DNA from: Triatoma infestans | Taxonomy: Eukaryota; Arthropoda; Insecta; Hemiptera; Reduviidae | Length of the DNA stretch: 64,000 nt | Assembly: GCA_011037195.1 (NCBI GenBank) | Contig: JAAEAF010001556.1 | Span: 62,001-126,000 of the forward strand | Direction: 5' to 3' | Notes under the pieces: model-generated | The model's database searches: none | Seen by the model: only the letters and a program-made list of their open reading frames with translations | What the model was told of the DNA's origin: nothing | Translations under genes and position numbers: made by a program | Part shown: one piece after another, positions 36,216 through 47,964 of the stretch | Layout: each line of letters starts with the position of its first letter | Numbering within the stretch: position 1 is the first letter of the stretch

Positions 36216-37845
36216 AATAAAATAATGCTTGGAAACCTCACAATTACATACCGACAAAGTTAAAAAAAAAAAAATTACCGCTTCATCACAATTTTCTATA
36301 AATTAATTTTTTTTTTTTTTAATATAAATACGATATTTTATGTTGTGTTTAAATAAAAAACAAATTGGAGACGATTCAAGCAGTCATAAAAAATTATTAT
36401 ATTCAGCAAAGTGACAATAAAAGATTAAAAGCATCATTTTCAGACTTATATTGTTTCTAAACTTATAAAAATTCATCACGAAAAGATTAAAAGTAAAATA
36501 AATAATAAAGGTAGTAAAAGTCAATGAATGGACAGTGAAGAGAGGGGGAACTGTCTCATTATCCTTCCTGATATATTCAATATTCCAGTATTGACTTTCC
36601 ACAAGGGATCTAAATTACACACTGATATATTATGTACAAATCTCATCAACAATCTCAACACTAACTTTACTTCACTACAATAAATCTTTCATCATTTCAA
36701 CACAAAATAAAAATGAACAGATCACTAAGTAGAAAGCATTTTTTTATTTAATACTGGGAACCGAGATGAAATAGATCACTTACTTTCAGTGAAGTATTAT
36801 AAATTACTTACATAATAATTCACAACATATCAACCAATCATAAAGTAAACGAACGAACGAAGATTATATAATAGTTCATTGCTCTGGCTATTCTGAGAGT
36901 GCTTATATAAGAATATGATTTAAAACCATCAGAAGTCTATAATAAGTCAGATAATAAACAATAATGCACTGATGTATGTTTATTAAAATTCAGCAGCACG
37001 CTGACAAAATATATTTGCTCAAATTATGGCACAGTGATACATAATCACTTTAAAGAAACCCAGTCAAGTGTGTGTGTATATGTTTCGAGGAAACAAAAGG
37101 AGATGTCCCTTTTTGGAAGCTTGCAATCAAGATTCGTGTAAATATTTATATATAAATTGGGGGAACTTAAATTTTCAAACTTGAGAAAACTGGTTAACAC
37201 CATTTTCGGACAAAAGTAGCCCCCAAAACTTGTATTTCGGTTTCAAATCTGTCAAGAACGTACCACATAATTATCTTAGCTGATATTTCAAATCATAAGC
37301 TAACATGCGAAGCAATCAGGTACATGAAAGTTCTTGGTTAAAATCTAAAGGAAACTCAATTAGCACCTGAAGTAACAAGTATTTCAAGACAACTCCCTTA
37401 AAATAGATTTTATCTAAGCAATTAGAAAAAAAAGGAAAAGTATTTTTATCTGCCTGGTGTAGTGAAGTACGAAGTTATGACTATGGCAACGTTGCCTTAA
37501 ACTTAATGGCCTGAAACTTAATCAGTTTACTGAACCAAGAGGGCGTGGAGGCTTCTTGTGGCAATCAGATGCAATCTCAATCAAATTCGTCTAAATCGAA
37601 ATCTCGTGTTCCCAACTAATTCACATAATCCATTAGGTCGAGTGAGTCCGTGGTAATCTTATATCCATTTCCAAGACTAATAATGGAATTAACTCAAGCG
37701 GAAGTGCTGTGGGTTCGTGTTCCTCTCCAGCTCAATCAGTTCAGAAGATAACAAATTACCAACTCTTCAGCCCATACATTCGTTAGATATTGTTTACATA
37801 GTCTGTATACAGCAAATACATCGAAAAAAGTTTCACTTTCCTCCA
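36216..37845. other. AT-rich, nothing recognised
   Basis: No repeat shared with other parts of the window and no coding frame. Confidence 0.3.
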
Positions 37846-38012
37846 TGCTGAATATGTGGATGAGTCCGCAATGCTGGATAACGTCTGGTATTTTATCCGT
37901 CGTAGCATACATACTGATTTTCTTCCTGACCTTCATCCAGATGAATGAAAATCCGAAACCGATTAGGAAGAAAATCAATATGCATGCTAAGACGGATAAA
38001 ATACTAGATCTT
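37846..38012. repeat. Foldback repeat family E, copy at 37.8 kb
   Basis: Left arm: ATGTGGATGAGTCCGCAATG and TTATCCGTCGTAGCATAC. Right arm: CATGCTAAGACGGATAAAAT. The centre has GATGAATGAAAATCC then GAAACCGATTAGG. Confidence 0.72.
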
Positions 38013-38139
38013 TCCTCAAATACTTATGAGTTTCATAAGTTACCTTCTTATCCTCTTCTGAGACATGTTGTGACGAATTATTCTATGGGGGTAACATTAT
38101 GCTGACTTATAAACGAAACTTTTTACAAGACAAAAGAAG

Positions 38140-39050
38140 AGAACTCTTCCATTAAAGGGACTAAGGCTAGAGTAGATGGTCCTAGAACCAGGACCGGGGT
38201 CAATGGGCTAGTTCCCAACCATCTTTTAGGCGGAAATTCATGAAATTCCAAGGTGTTCATCCTCTAGAAAAAATATCGGAATGAGGAGGGACGATCCCAT
38301 CCTACAGTCAAGCCGCCGTCAAAGCACTGAGTTCATAAATATCCTTAGTTCTCAAGTAGGTTCAGAATGTCTCGGCAAACAATGACCAGGGCAGAAAGAA
38401 TAGTCATTTCTCCTTTGGATAAGTGGCATACAAGGTAATGAAATAGCCGCTGTTTGGTCAGGAAAACCGGAACTCTTTGTTGGTTAAGCAAACTAACTCC
38501 CCAAGAAGAACTTCAAGCAGAAAGTGAAAAGAGCACTGAAAAATTCTCCCATGACAGAATTGGCTCAATTTTTTCTGGACAGCACAGCTGGAAGAGATCT
38601 GTGGCATGCACCAGTCTGAGCAAAACATAGCTTCATTTGCTGACCAGATTTCCTTACGATGCATTATTTTAAACTCAGGGGCACCTGCAAATTCTGTATG
38701 GAGATGAAGGAGATTCCAATGCACTTCTAATAGACTACTATGCTTTCGTCCAGAGAACGTTTAGCTAGCTCGGCAACTTAGTTGTGAAACCTGTGGGAGG
38801 AGTTAAATGACGTCACAGCTATTAGAAAGCTTTGGCAATAGGCGGAGCTTAACAGCCGTTTAGGTATCACAACTTAGTTGCCGAATTATACATACTGTTT
38901 ACAGCTACTTCCTAGAACCTTTCCAATACTTTAAATTTCTTAAAGAAACAGACTTAGAATGGGTGATGTAGGTTACAACAGGTTTCATTCATTAGGGAGG
39001 CTCAATGGATCTCTCAAGGTCGCAGTGCACCTTTCCCTTAAAAATAAAAA
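38140..39050 (+). mobile_element. LINE RNase H domain and 3' end, interrupted by a MITE
   Basis: Plus-strand pieces in order: FQAEIHEI-like text near 38225, SSRRQSTEFINILSSQVGSE near 38315, SGIQGNEIAAVWSGKPEL near 38420-38470, TAGRDLWHAPV near 38580, CKFCMEMKEIPMHF near 38690. After the MITE come FLKETDLEWV and GSMDLSRSQCTFPL, ending near 39045. It is the same family as 52430-52960. Confidence 0.77.
38771..38883. mobile_element. MITE-like 113-base element
   Basis: Terminal inverted repeats CGGCAACTTAGTTGTGA and TCACAACTTAGTTGCCG differ by one central base. It interrupts the C-terminal part of the RNase H LINE that runs 38140-39050. There is no coding capacity. The superfamily is not clear. 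Confidence 0.6.
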
Positions 39051-40154
39051 ATAAAAAACTCCGTAACAAGGAATTGATTATTTACAAAGCACATTACATA
39101 AAAGAATAGCTCTTGGAACATTTGTCAGTAAATTATTCATATTTATATTAAACCACTTTGTCAGAAATATGCTATTCCAAGTTTCACACGAATTTGGAAT
39201 CGAAGATATCGTTGTAGCAACACTGTATTTAATTAGAAGAAAGAACTGATATCACTGGAAACACAATGCGCTCGAGGGAGGGGGGGCAGACCACAAGATA
39301 AGATTACAAAGATCATTAGATAAAACTTCCCAAGAAAGTAAACTGATTCTTTGTTAAAAAAAAAAAAACGAAATTAATACAATAACAATTTCTTTTAAGA
39401 CTTGTACTGTGAAGGAAGAATATATTTCTAATGACTATAAGTTTTAAATGTATATATCCCAGGTAGGTGCTGACATTTAAACTAATTGCAAAATTAAAAA
39501 GGAATGAATGTTAAAGATAAACTGAATGCCCCTTTTTGTGCATACTTCAGAGTGAGTGAGAATGATAGAATGAGACAATGAGAACGTGAAAAAGAATTAA
39601 TTGACCCTGGCACTTTATAGCCGCCCGCCATCCCTATCATCATTATATCGGCCATATAAAATATTCGGACCTGTTCCCTGACCTAGTCAGTCGGTTCACT
39701 CTCTTTATTAAGCATTACGTCATCCACAATTAATTCCCACATTTTCATTGGATCCATTAATAAGAATATTATATTCTTAAATATTATTCTTATATTATTG
39801 TATCTTGAAATTAACTATTTTTTAAATATTTGCAACTTGCTCAATTGCAGACCCTAAGCAAAACAATATATCTACTAAAATCCTTAAAACATTTGGTAAC
39901 ATCCGATTAAAATTAAACAAACAAAAAAATTCAAATATTTTGTCAACATTTTTTTTTGTAAATTAATTAGCTGTGTTATAAATAATTTTTTGGCTAGATA
40001 GCCCCGAAGTCATGGCGCAGGTTAAATAAATAAAAAAATTGTTTTATGAAAAAATTTTATTTTTTATTTATTTTTTTGTCTCTATTACAATATTTTTAAA
40101 GTGTAATATATTTTTATTTTAATATTGAATTTAATATTTTTTTTTAAACTTTTT
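39051..40154. other. AT-rich, nothing recognised
   Basis: T-rich stretch near 40040-40160 is probably the 3' tail of the Jockey copy that follows. Confidence 0.3.
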
Positions 40155-40548
40155 TTTTGTCATTTACAACTGTACAATAAGTAAATATGGTAAGGGTGGT
40201 AAATGGCGTGGATGGCTTGAATGAAGATCATCCAGTGATGATCTCCATTTGTCAACAAGGTGATCGGCGGGGCCCAAACGCCTCAGTCGCCTTCGGGGAT
40301 TGGAAGGAAGTATGGCTGAAGACAAGTTAGCTGCTAATGGATTATTAGGATGTGTTGATAAGTTTTTGTGAAATCTATTGTAACGTGTTTTAGTAAGTTC
40401 GAATATAAAAGGAATTTTGAGATTTTTATGTATAGTTAGGGCCATAGAATGGAGCGTTACAATGCGGCGGAGAATTTTAGATTGAAGTGTTTTTTAACCG
40501 GTTGATATTAGATCGTTTGGCTGATCCGTAAAGTTCAAGTCCGTAAGT
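40155..40548 (-). mobile_element. Jockey LINE C-terminus and 3' end
   Basis: The minus-strand frame 40445-40164 ends the protein with FHKNLSTHPNNPLAANLSSA and PRRRLRRLGPADHLVDKW, typical of Jockey RT C-termini. Upstream, WTYGLELYGSAKRSNIN reads at about 40550-40500. A 3' UTR of T/A-rich sequence follows. Confidence 0.85.
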
Positions 40549-40596
40549 CCATATAGGTGCTAGGCGGGATAGATAGCCCTCCTAGCACCTATATGG
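40549..40596. repeat. Perfect short hairpin at a rearrangement junction
   Basis: CCATATAGGTGCTAGG and its exact complement CCTAGCACCTATATGG are separated by about 16 bases. The left arm is normal Jockey sequence (PIW of APIWTYG); the right arm is an inverted extra copy. It abuts the inserted RNase H piece. Confidence 0.85.
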
Positions 40597-40715
40597 AATA
40601 ATATTCCTGACTTGTGACTTGACTTGCGCCGCTCTTTTTGCTAGATGATCTACTTCTTCATTCTTCTTCTGCGTGTGTTTTGATCCACTCTATGTCTTTT
40701 ACTGTGAAGTGTTAG
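40597..40715 (-). repeat. Copied RNase H fragment inserted in the Jockey element
   Basis: AATATTCCTGACTTGTGACT and CGCCGCTCTTTTTGCTAG through TTTTGATCCACTCTATG match 41260-41375 in the same orientation. Jockey RT sequence lies on both sides (thumb region 40716-40915, C-terminus below 40549). Confidence 0.82.
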
Positions 40716-40915
40716 TTTTGATCGGTAATCAAGTAGTCTGGCTAGAAGCTTATATCTTTTGTTTAATTCTATTCGTTTAAGTCGTGTATAAGAATTCCAG
40801 GTGAGTCTCTTGTCGAGGTATATACTCCCAGGTACCGCACATGGTCGGCTGAAGGAATAGTAGAATTATATAAGTAGACAGGGGCATGAGTTTTTCGTTT
40901 CAAAGTAAAGACTAT
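40716..40915 (-). mobile_element. Jockey LINE RT thumb region
   Basis: The minus strand reads YLDKRLTWNSYTRLKRIELN and KRYKLLARLLDYRSKLTLHS. This is the Jockey stretch expected directly before the WTYGLELYG segment of 40155-40548. The two are one element split by an insertion. Confidence 0.8.
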
Positions 40916-41420
40916 GTATTTTGACACCATTTATGACCCGTTGTCAGGACATAGCTTATGAAAAGTGCTCTGTATCTTTCCAGCATTGAACAGCAGTGAC
41001 ATACTCGTAACAAGCGTGTAAAATCTTGAATTCCTTCATTGCAAGGGCATTTTGGAGACCCTATTATATTACACTTATTTAAATACTGTCGGCATGGGCC
41101 ATGTCCAGACAATATCTGAGTCAGTCGGTAGTCCGTTTCAAATTCCATTTTCCTTCTTCCTTACTTTTTCGGTATGTTGCCATCTCATTTCCCAATCAGT
41201 TTCACTTTCGGCCTTTAATATACTTTTTGATATATAAGTTTTTGGATATTTAGTAAAGGAATGATATTCCTGACTTGTGACTTGACTTGCGCCGCTCTTT
41301 TTGCTAGATGATCTACTGTTTCATTCTTCATATGTCGTGCCTCCTGCGTGTGTTTTGATCCACTCTATGTTAACTATCTGGCCGCCTTTTTCTTCTACTT
41401 GAGTGATCCATCCGCAAATG
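40912..41420 (-). mobile_element. LINE RNase H end and zinc-knuckle-like C-terminus
   Basis: Minus-strand: IEWIKTHAGG (41380), ADHLAKRAAQV-like text (41310), SETDWEMRWQ (41210), then a frame from 41148 with MEFETDYRLTQILSGHGPCR, QYLNKCNIIGSPKCPCNEGI and LLRVCHCC. The G-H-G...C.C pattern is the usual end of RNase H-bearing LINEs. It is a different family from the adjacent Jockey piece. Confidence 0.82.
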
Positions 41421-41524
41421 TCTTCTATTAGTGGTGAGGTTAAATGGTTATTGCAAAAGTAATTGCTGTTTCTACCATGAATTTTAAATCATTATAACTA
41501 GGCTTAAACATACCTTTATTATCT

Positions 41525-41612
41525 ATAATTTTCTCCATCGTAGAATGCATCATTATTTTGGTTCTGACCGGTTTCGGATTCTTATCCATTGTCAGAGTAA
41601 AGTTTTAAACAA
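41525..41612. repeat. Foldback repeat family E, partial copy at 41.5 kb
   Basis: On the minus strand: CTGACAATGGATAAGAATCC followed by GAAACCGGTCAGAACC. Only one arm (CATCGTAGAATGCATC on plus) is clear. Confidence 0.6.
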
Positions 41613-43184
41613 ATTCGTGTAGAGAGATGACTTCAACTAGAGTTTATATCAAGCATCACACTGGACTGTCATAGATTTCGGTGAAAACTCATTTCAAAAA
41701 TCTATCGTATCACATTTCGTACTCTTTTATAGCAATTATAAAAAAAGTATTAGAATTTTGATTTGTTTATTGGAATTGAAAATTTTTACACGAAAAGTCC
41801 TTAATATGTATAAAAAAATATATTATACAATATAGAGCTTTCGACCTAAAGAGCCAGGTCATTTTCAAGATACCAAACACTTGTCATTTAATTTTAACCA
41901 TCTTATTTTGAAAAAAAAATATATAAATATAATTCAGTTCAGTGTGCTCTCCCTTTCGATTGACCAATCTTAATTTTTTTTTTTTTTTGCTTCGGCTATT
42001 TGGCCATTCTACGTCGCGCAGCCCAGTATAAATAGGTTATGCTGGCGACTGATGTTGTTCGTTTAGTTGGATATCCAGAAGGCACGTAAGAACAATCTAG
42101 GAACAATTTCACCCCCCTCCCCCAGAAATCTTGATAGAAACCTCCATTTGGCCAAAGAATTATCTCCAAAGGGAGTATCAAACATGATACACCTGAAACT
42201 CTGGGTTTTAATTTAAGCTATTGTCCCAAAAACACAAAGATCCATCCAAATGATAATAAAGATGACGAACATGCTGAAAGAATATATAAAGAGAAACAAG
42301 AAATTTGCGAAAAATGTACACTGCCTTCTATGAACAGCTATTCCTTGAAAAGTTTGACAAGAAGGTAATCTCCATATACGGCCTACGGTTTAGTGTCAGG
42401 GGGATAGTACAAAACTCAAGAGAATTTTCTTTGAAGAGGTTAGAATCGACCAAAAAAAGCCTTACAATCTTAGGAGAATCTGCAATTATTGATTCAATAG
42501 AGATAATAATTTACCATATTTACGGAGTATCGCTATAAAAAATAATAAATTTTAAATAAATATAAAAAAGTTGTAATCATAAATGATTTAAAAAATTACG
42601 ATTACTAATGCACTTACTAATATTTTATTATTACTTTACTATTGTAATTTTTTTGGTGACGTTATTTTATATAAGTATATATATATTTTCTACTTCATTT
42701 ATCTAAAAATTGCTCTAAAGATTAACTGGTACGCTATATGTCATAGCGACTCAAAAAACTTGAAATGCCCCACTTTTTGTGTTTTTTTTTGTCCACATTA
42801 AAATGTTTCTCTCCTATTATCATCTCTATGTATCATCAAAATCAAACAACTGAAAGTTACAGCGACTAACATTGTTGACGAAGCGAGATGATGGAGTCTT
42901 TACGAAAACCATTCAAGCAAAAAATGATGTTTCATAATAAGATTTCTCCCATGGAATAAAATATTAATAATAAATATAAGCCCTAATATATTAATAATCG
43001 GACAAACATATTACTAGACACGCACAGTACACATTCATATATACCTATACATTGAACTGCATATATATAAGATTGAACTGCTGAGGATTATAGTCATGAG
43101 ATATGAAAAGGGATTAGATAAGATTATACAACGGAAGTTACTATAATTTTCCTGAGAAAGTAAAAGTATAGTATACCTACTAGA
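41613..43184. other. Mixed sequence with a short unassigned frame
   Basis: A 77-codon plus-strand frame at 42305-42538 (YEQLFLEKFDKKVISIYGLR and SLTILGESAIIDSIEIIIYH) has non-random hydrophobic spacing and could be a relic of a mobile-element protein. I cannot name a family. A GC patch at 42000-42170 after a T-run may be another retroposon. Confidence 0.25.
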
Positions 43185-43436
43185 AATTACCCCCTAGATT
43201 TAGATTGTTGTAGGGGATTATTGCACTGCGATCTGAAAGATCTATTGTGCCCCCAGAGCTTCTCCAATGCCCAGCCGGCCTCCAAGCAGCATTTTCTAGC
43301 TACAGACAATACTGCCCAATCACCCGACAGTGAGTTGTAGAGGCTCCTAGAAAGAAAAAAATCTAAGGATAGCATGCTGGATTCGAATCCGGGACCTCCG
43401 CGTTGCTAATCCAGCGCGCTACCACTGAGAAATTAC
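43185..43436 (-). repeat. SINE family B with a third, LINE-like 3' tail
   Basis: The head and core are typical B on the minus strand (box B GGATTCGAATCC; TTTCTTTCTAGGAGCCTC). Beyond the core the tail is neither type 1 nor type 2. It reads GATCTTTCAGATCGCAGTGC, resembling the 3' ends of the RNase H LINE copies near 39.0 kb and 52.9 kb. Only the tail differs from the rest of the family. Confidence 0.78.
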
Positions 43437-44419
43437 CCCCCCAACAAAACAGAAAAACTATCAAAAAAATCTTAGAATTTAACAAAACATAATTTGTTCC
43501 CTACAGTTTTGGACTAAAGCATTTTTATTTTAAGATGATATATTACTAAAAAAGTGAACTTTATTAATTGATATCGATGACTTAGTAGCCATGCAGAGTT
43601 AGTACCCCATGTTTAAAGAAATATGTTGTAAACCAATAAGTAACCTCTGTCGTAAGCCAGAGTGTAATCTGTTAATTGCTCTAAAAGTGTATTTCATTCC
43701 AAACACTGTGTCAGTTAAAAAATTAAAAAACTGGATAACTGGAAATTGTGGTATAGGAAATTTATTATGAAACAAGATCGGGAAGTAGCTCTCTTTCTAC
43801 ATTATTTGGATGAAGATTCGGGCGATTATATCTCTCACAATGATCAAATAGAAACAATAAAAAATAGACAGGTTGATGGAAATGTTTGATAATTATTTTA
43901 CCCCCCCCAAAAAAAATAAAAAAAAATAAATAATTTTTTCTCCACAAAACAGAAAGTGGCGGAAAGCATTAAAATATGTGACCCATTTGAAAAAATGAAG
44001 TCTTTCACGCGAACTAGTTGAATTGAGAGAAAGCTTTATAAAAGATATTCTCACATGCGGATTACACTCAGACCACTTTTATATTAAAGGGCAATTATTA
44101 GAAATAGCAGTAAAACTTGACAAAACACTTGACAAGTCTAAGAAGCAGACATAACAACTTAAAGAGAATAAAGAATTAATTGGAAGTTTAGATAAAAAAA
44201 AAAACACTGTATGAACAGAATGAGGCCAGGACAAAAAGGGAACAGACGCAACAGAATAATGAGACGAAATTGCCCAGCTTCCCGAAATAAAGATAATTAT
44301 TTGGAGTGACCAAGTCAGTACGAACAGTAGGGAAAATTCCATTGTTTCTTGTAAGGAGGAAACACTCTCTCTTCTCAATAGTCAGTCCTAGTAGGGATTG
44401 TGAGCTTGAGAAGAGAGAG

Positions 44420-44705
44420 AAGTTTTCTGTGTTTTGAGGCGCTCTTCGTTGAGGGTTATAAAGTTTCCCATAATATCGAACACTCTTATTAACCGTTCAT
44501 ACAAGAGGATCGCTGTCATTTCTCTTCTCAACTTAAGTGGTTCGATGTTAGTTTGGAGCTCCATGGCTGTTTTTAAGATTGATTTTGCTGCGCCAGTAAT
44601 AGTCCTAAGTGCCTTGTTTTACACCCGTTCTAGTGGCCTGACTATCCGAGCATATACAAACCCCTTTCAAATTAAGGTATGTACTCGTTCATTAGAGGCA
44701 ACAAA
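44420..44705 (-). mobile_element. LINE fragment between RT and RNase H
   Basis: The minus strand reads VYARIVRPLERV, then KALRTITGAAKSILKTAMEL, QTNIEPLKLRREMTAILLYE and RLIRVFDIMGN, with one in-frame stop. The 'ITGAAKSTPI.AMELQT.IEPL..RR' block is characteristic of the inter-domain region of Jockey/R1-type LINEs. Confidence 0.78.
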
Positions 44706-45708
44706 GAATAAAATAAACCTCAATCTAAAAAACATGTGTTCCTTTCATCAATGATAATGCTAAGTAATATCACGTTTCAAAATAGACTGGAGCTCCAAAC
44801 TTACCGTCATACTGGAACCATCCGTGTATCATACCAGACGGACCCAGCGTTAACCAGTCTTCTCTAGAAGACAACTAAACACTGTAAGAATGATAAAAAA
44901 CGACAGTCTTTAACTTCTTATCAGAAGGAAAACTTTTAGTGGAAACTCTGAGAAGAATCTTGCAATGCATGGTAGAGACTGTATCGCTTACACAGCCAAA
45001 ATCCTGCCTGCTTAATTTTTTAACAGATGTTCATCTTTTTCACCTTCACAGAGAGAGATGGGAATCCCAACAAGGTCTCCATAGCAACAGTATGCGTGGT
45101 CCGCATCGCACCGATAACCGCTAGACAAGCTAAGCGTTGAATATCCTAAAAGCCAAACAGTCCAGCGGATCTACCTTAATGCGAAGCCACTACACCATAG
45201 TCGCACATACAACCTAGTTTTAATAACCATAGAATAAATTCAAAACATATATCCCAACATACAATTCTTCGACATTGCCAAATAGAAATAATTGGCTTTT
45301 GATACTGTCTTTTCAACATTTTTCTTTAACATACTGTAACAGCAACCAAAGAGAGTAAAGAGCAAAACCCAAAACCACTCTGTCGGACTGGAGTGGGAGA
45401 AAGTGTATAAATATAGCGACGGACAGTCCATAAAAACAGTTGAATTCAGTTCAATTCATCCAATTACTACGTGTCAGTTTCATACCACTCTACCTTAAAA
45501 CATTTCTCTATTGTAAAGTCTAGGCAGTGTGTATCACTTAATTAACATATTAGTTAACCATTGTTAACCAAGTCTTCTTGTTATATCATCAACCAGATCT
45601 AAATTCACTCCACCTGACACATCCATTATTATACTATCGAAAACTACTCCAAGGATCTTCACTGGTTTACTAATTTGGATAAAAGTTCCTAACAACCTAA
45701 AAGAAACG

Positions 45709-45842
45709 AATATGTGGATGGGTCCGCAATGCTGGATAACATCTGGTATTGTATCCGTCGTAGCATGCATATTTATTTTGTTTCTGACTGGTTTCGAATT
45801 TTCATCCAATCTTCATGCTACGGCGGATAAAATACTAGAAGC
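45709..45842. repeat. Foldback repeat family E, copy at 45.7 kb
   Basis: Shares the left arm of the 37.8 kb copy almost base for base (ATGTGGATGGGTCCGCAATG, TATCCGTCGTAGCATGCA). The right arm reads CATGCTACGGCGGATAAAAT. The central part is shortened. Confidence 0.72.
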
Positions 45843-46019
45843 TAAAAAAAATGTTGATTCCTACATCATTCCTCCTATGAATAAAATTACCCAGATCTTA
45901 TTAGGATTAATTAGCAGACCTATATCCTATGTCCAGTGTATATACCATGTTAAGGGAGAAACCTTGCTTTAAGTTTGAAATAGTACCAAAGATTGCCCCA
46001 ACAATAATCATCGGCAGAT

Positions 46020-46215
46020 GTGGTGATAATAATATATAAACGGAACACCAAGTTTGAGCTTCTGGCAATTTTTCGTTTTTGAGATATTTTGGTTGTTCAC
46101 ACACAAACACACAATAAATATATAGACCCATGCTAAAAACATTTCTTTCGCACACACTCATGATATCCCAAAACATATATTTCGAAAATCTTAATTACTT
46201 ACTTCCTCTTAATAG
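46020..46215 (+). repeat. Family I dispersed repeat, right part
   Basis: AAACGGAACACCAAGTTTGA, TTTTTCGTTTTTGAGATATT, then TTCACACACAAACACACA and ACTTCCTCTTAATAG. Confidence 0.68.
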
Positions 46216-46689
46216 ACTAAGATAAAGACAAAAAAAAAAAGTTCTAAACACCGAACATTAAGAGAAAAAGAGCTTTTGATAATATTTCAATGTAAATTAA
46301 TAACAGAGACAAGTAACTTTCGAAACAAACAGTAGTCAAAAATCAGTCAAAATGTAAACCATTAGAGCCAAGTATCTAAATAAAGAATTCCTACACCTGT
46401 CCTATGAAAAATGTGCCAAACTTACACAAAATATCTGATAAAAAATAAATATTTATATATATTTTGTTGATTCTTAGAAAGGTAACAGGCTAAATATAGA
46501 AAATACAACGATAAAAAAAAAAATAGATATAAAAAGACATTTCGTCATAAAACAGTAACTTTTACTGTTAAATTTATCTATTATTACGATGTTTATAAAA
46601 TTTAAAAAAAAAAATCTTTATTTTCAATATTTTAAACGTATAATATATTTATTTACTATAAATTCAAGATAAACAATAAACTTTAAAGG

Positions 46690-46960
46690 ACTTTACGCAC
46701 AAAAAAATCGGATGTGAAACTCATTTCCTTCAAACTTGGAATTTTAATTAAATGTTTACTTGATCCCTGTATATCATATAAATATAGGTGCTGGGGGATT
46801 ATATTTGATGGTTTTTAGGGGGGTATAGCGAATTATCTGAATATTACCCGTCATATTGTAGGATCACTGTCACTTACCAGCAAAATTTGTAATATAAATT
46901 ACTAACAGATTAACTGTTGAAGCCGTTTAAGAATAATTTCCGCTAACCTTAAAAAAGCTA
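46690..46960 (+). repeat. Family I dispersed repeat, left part
   Basis: Starts near ATCGGATGTGAAACTC, with CTTCAAACTTGGAATTTT, and ends around TTGAAGCCGTTTAAG. Its order is the left half of the 51.0 kb copy. Confidence 0.5.
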
Positions 46961-46977
46961 TTATTCTTATTTACTTT

Positions 46978-47272
46978 TTGTGGTTGGTTCTGCAGAGCTG
47001 TAAAGCATCAGAGATATTTTCCGTGATAGCCTGTTTCTTTTTGTGGTAATCGACCAGTTTCGGGATCAATCAGGATGTTTTTGTCAAAACCGTGTGAGTA
47101 CACAGATTGCACAGAGCAAATTTAGTTGTTGCACTCTGTGCTTTATAATTTGCTCTGTGCAAGTCTATGTTATTACACTGTTTTGACCAAAAACAACGTG
47201 ACGATTGGCGAACGCCCGAAACCGGTCGATGACCACAAAAAGAAGCAGGCTATCATGGAAAATATCTATGAT
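46978..47272. repeat. Foldback repeat family D, copy 3
   Basis: Same arms as copies 1 and 2. The right arm keeps GAAACCGGTCGATGACCAC but has GTGACGA in place of CTGANGA. The left arm (minus) lost the middle of the hairpin. Confidence 0.78.
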
Positions 47273-47731
47273 GAGTCTTATTTACCATTTAACTAATTTT
47301 CTACAATCTTGGATTCCAACATTTATATTTTTTTAATGGATTTAAATATTATGTAAATCATGTTATCACATGGCAACCTCCACGCAATTTTTTGTGATCT
47401 GCAACGCCTTCCAATAAAATGGAAATTAATCGCAAACTTTTCGAGTCTAATTATTCATATTTTCTTTTCGGCACAACATGTCGTAAATTTCTGTACTATA
47501 TGTGCTTGCTAGTAAGCTACAGTATACAAATTGTAATCCAAAATATATTTCGATGAAAACATTGTATATGATTTAATATTCTTGCTTCAATGAAAGAACA
47601 GTTTATAAAACATTATTGAAGTAAAATGTAATTATTCCCATTCTACTGATTCGAATTAAAATGTTTAATTAGTCTGCCTGTCTGTTACCAAATAATAAGA
47701 CGAAATCAACGACGAAATACTATAAAAAACT

Positions 47732-47964
47732 CTATGGCGCAGCAGTCCATGAAGTGCCAAGGCTTGTCGGACGACGATTTGAATGGGGGGGCTGTGGTAA
47801 GCACGCCGCTTAATTCCGGCCTTCGCTACCTAGGGCGCTACTAACTGTTGCTACCCACTTTTTATCACGATGCTGGGTCAACAGTGGTTTTGCCCTCACG
47901 GGAATCGAACCGTGAATTCTCGCACGAAAGGCGAGTGCGATGGCCACTAAACCAACGCATGAGG
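47732..47964 (-). repeat. tRNA-derived SINE, family A, copy 2
   Basis: This is the best-preserved head of the family. On the minus strand it reads GCGTTGGTTTAGTGGCCA, then a five-base-pair anticodon arm around TTC, then box B GGTTCGATTCCCG. The 3' region ends in the family's CTGCGCCATAG. It lies 0.43 kb from copy 3, in the opposite orientation. Confidence 0.85.

Noticed and set aside
44434..44754. 106-residue plus-strand gene
   Set aside because: The complementary strand encodes the ITGAAK...AMELQT block of a LINE.
47890..47964. tRNA-Glu gene on the minus strand
   Set aside because: It is the head of SINE family A; the 3' acceptor strand is missing and the family's tail follows.
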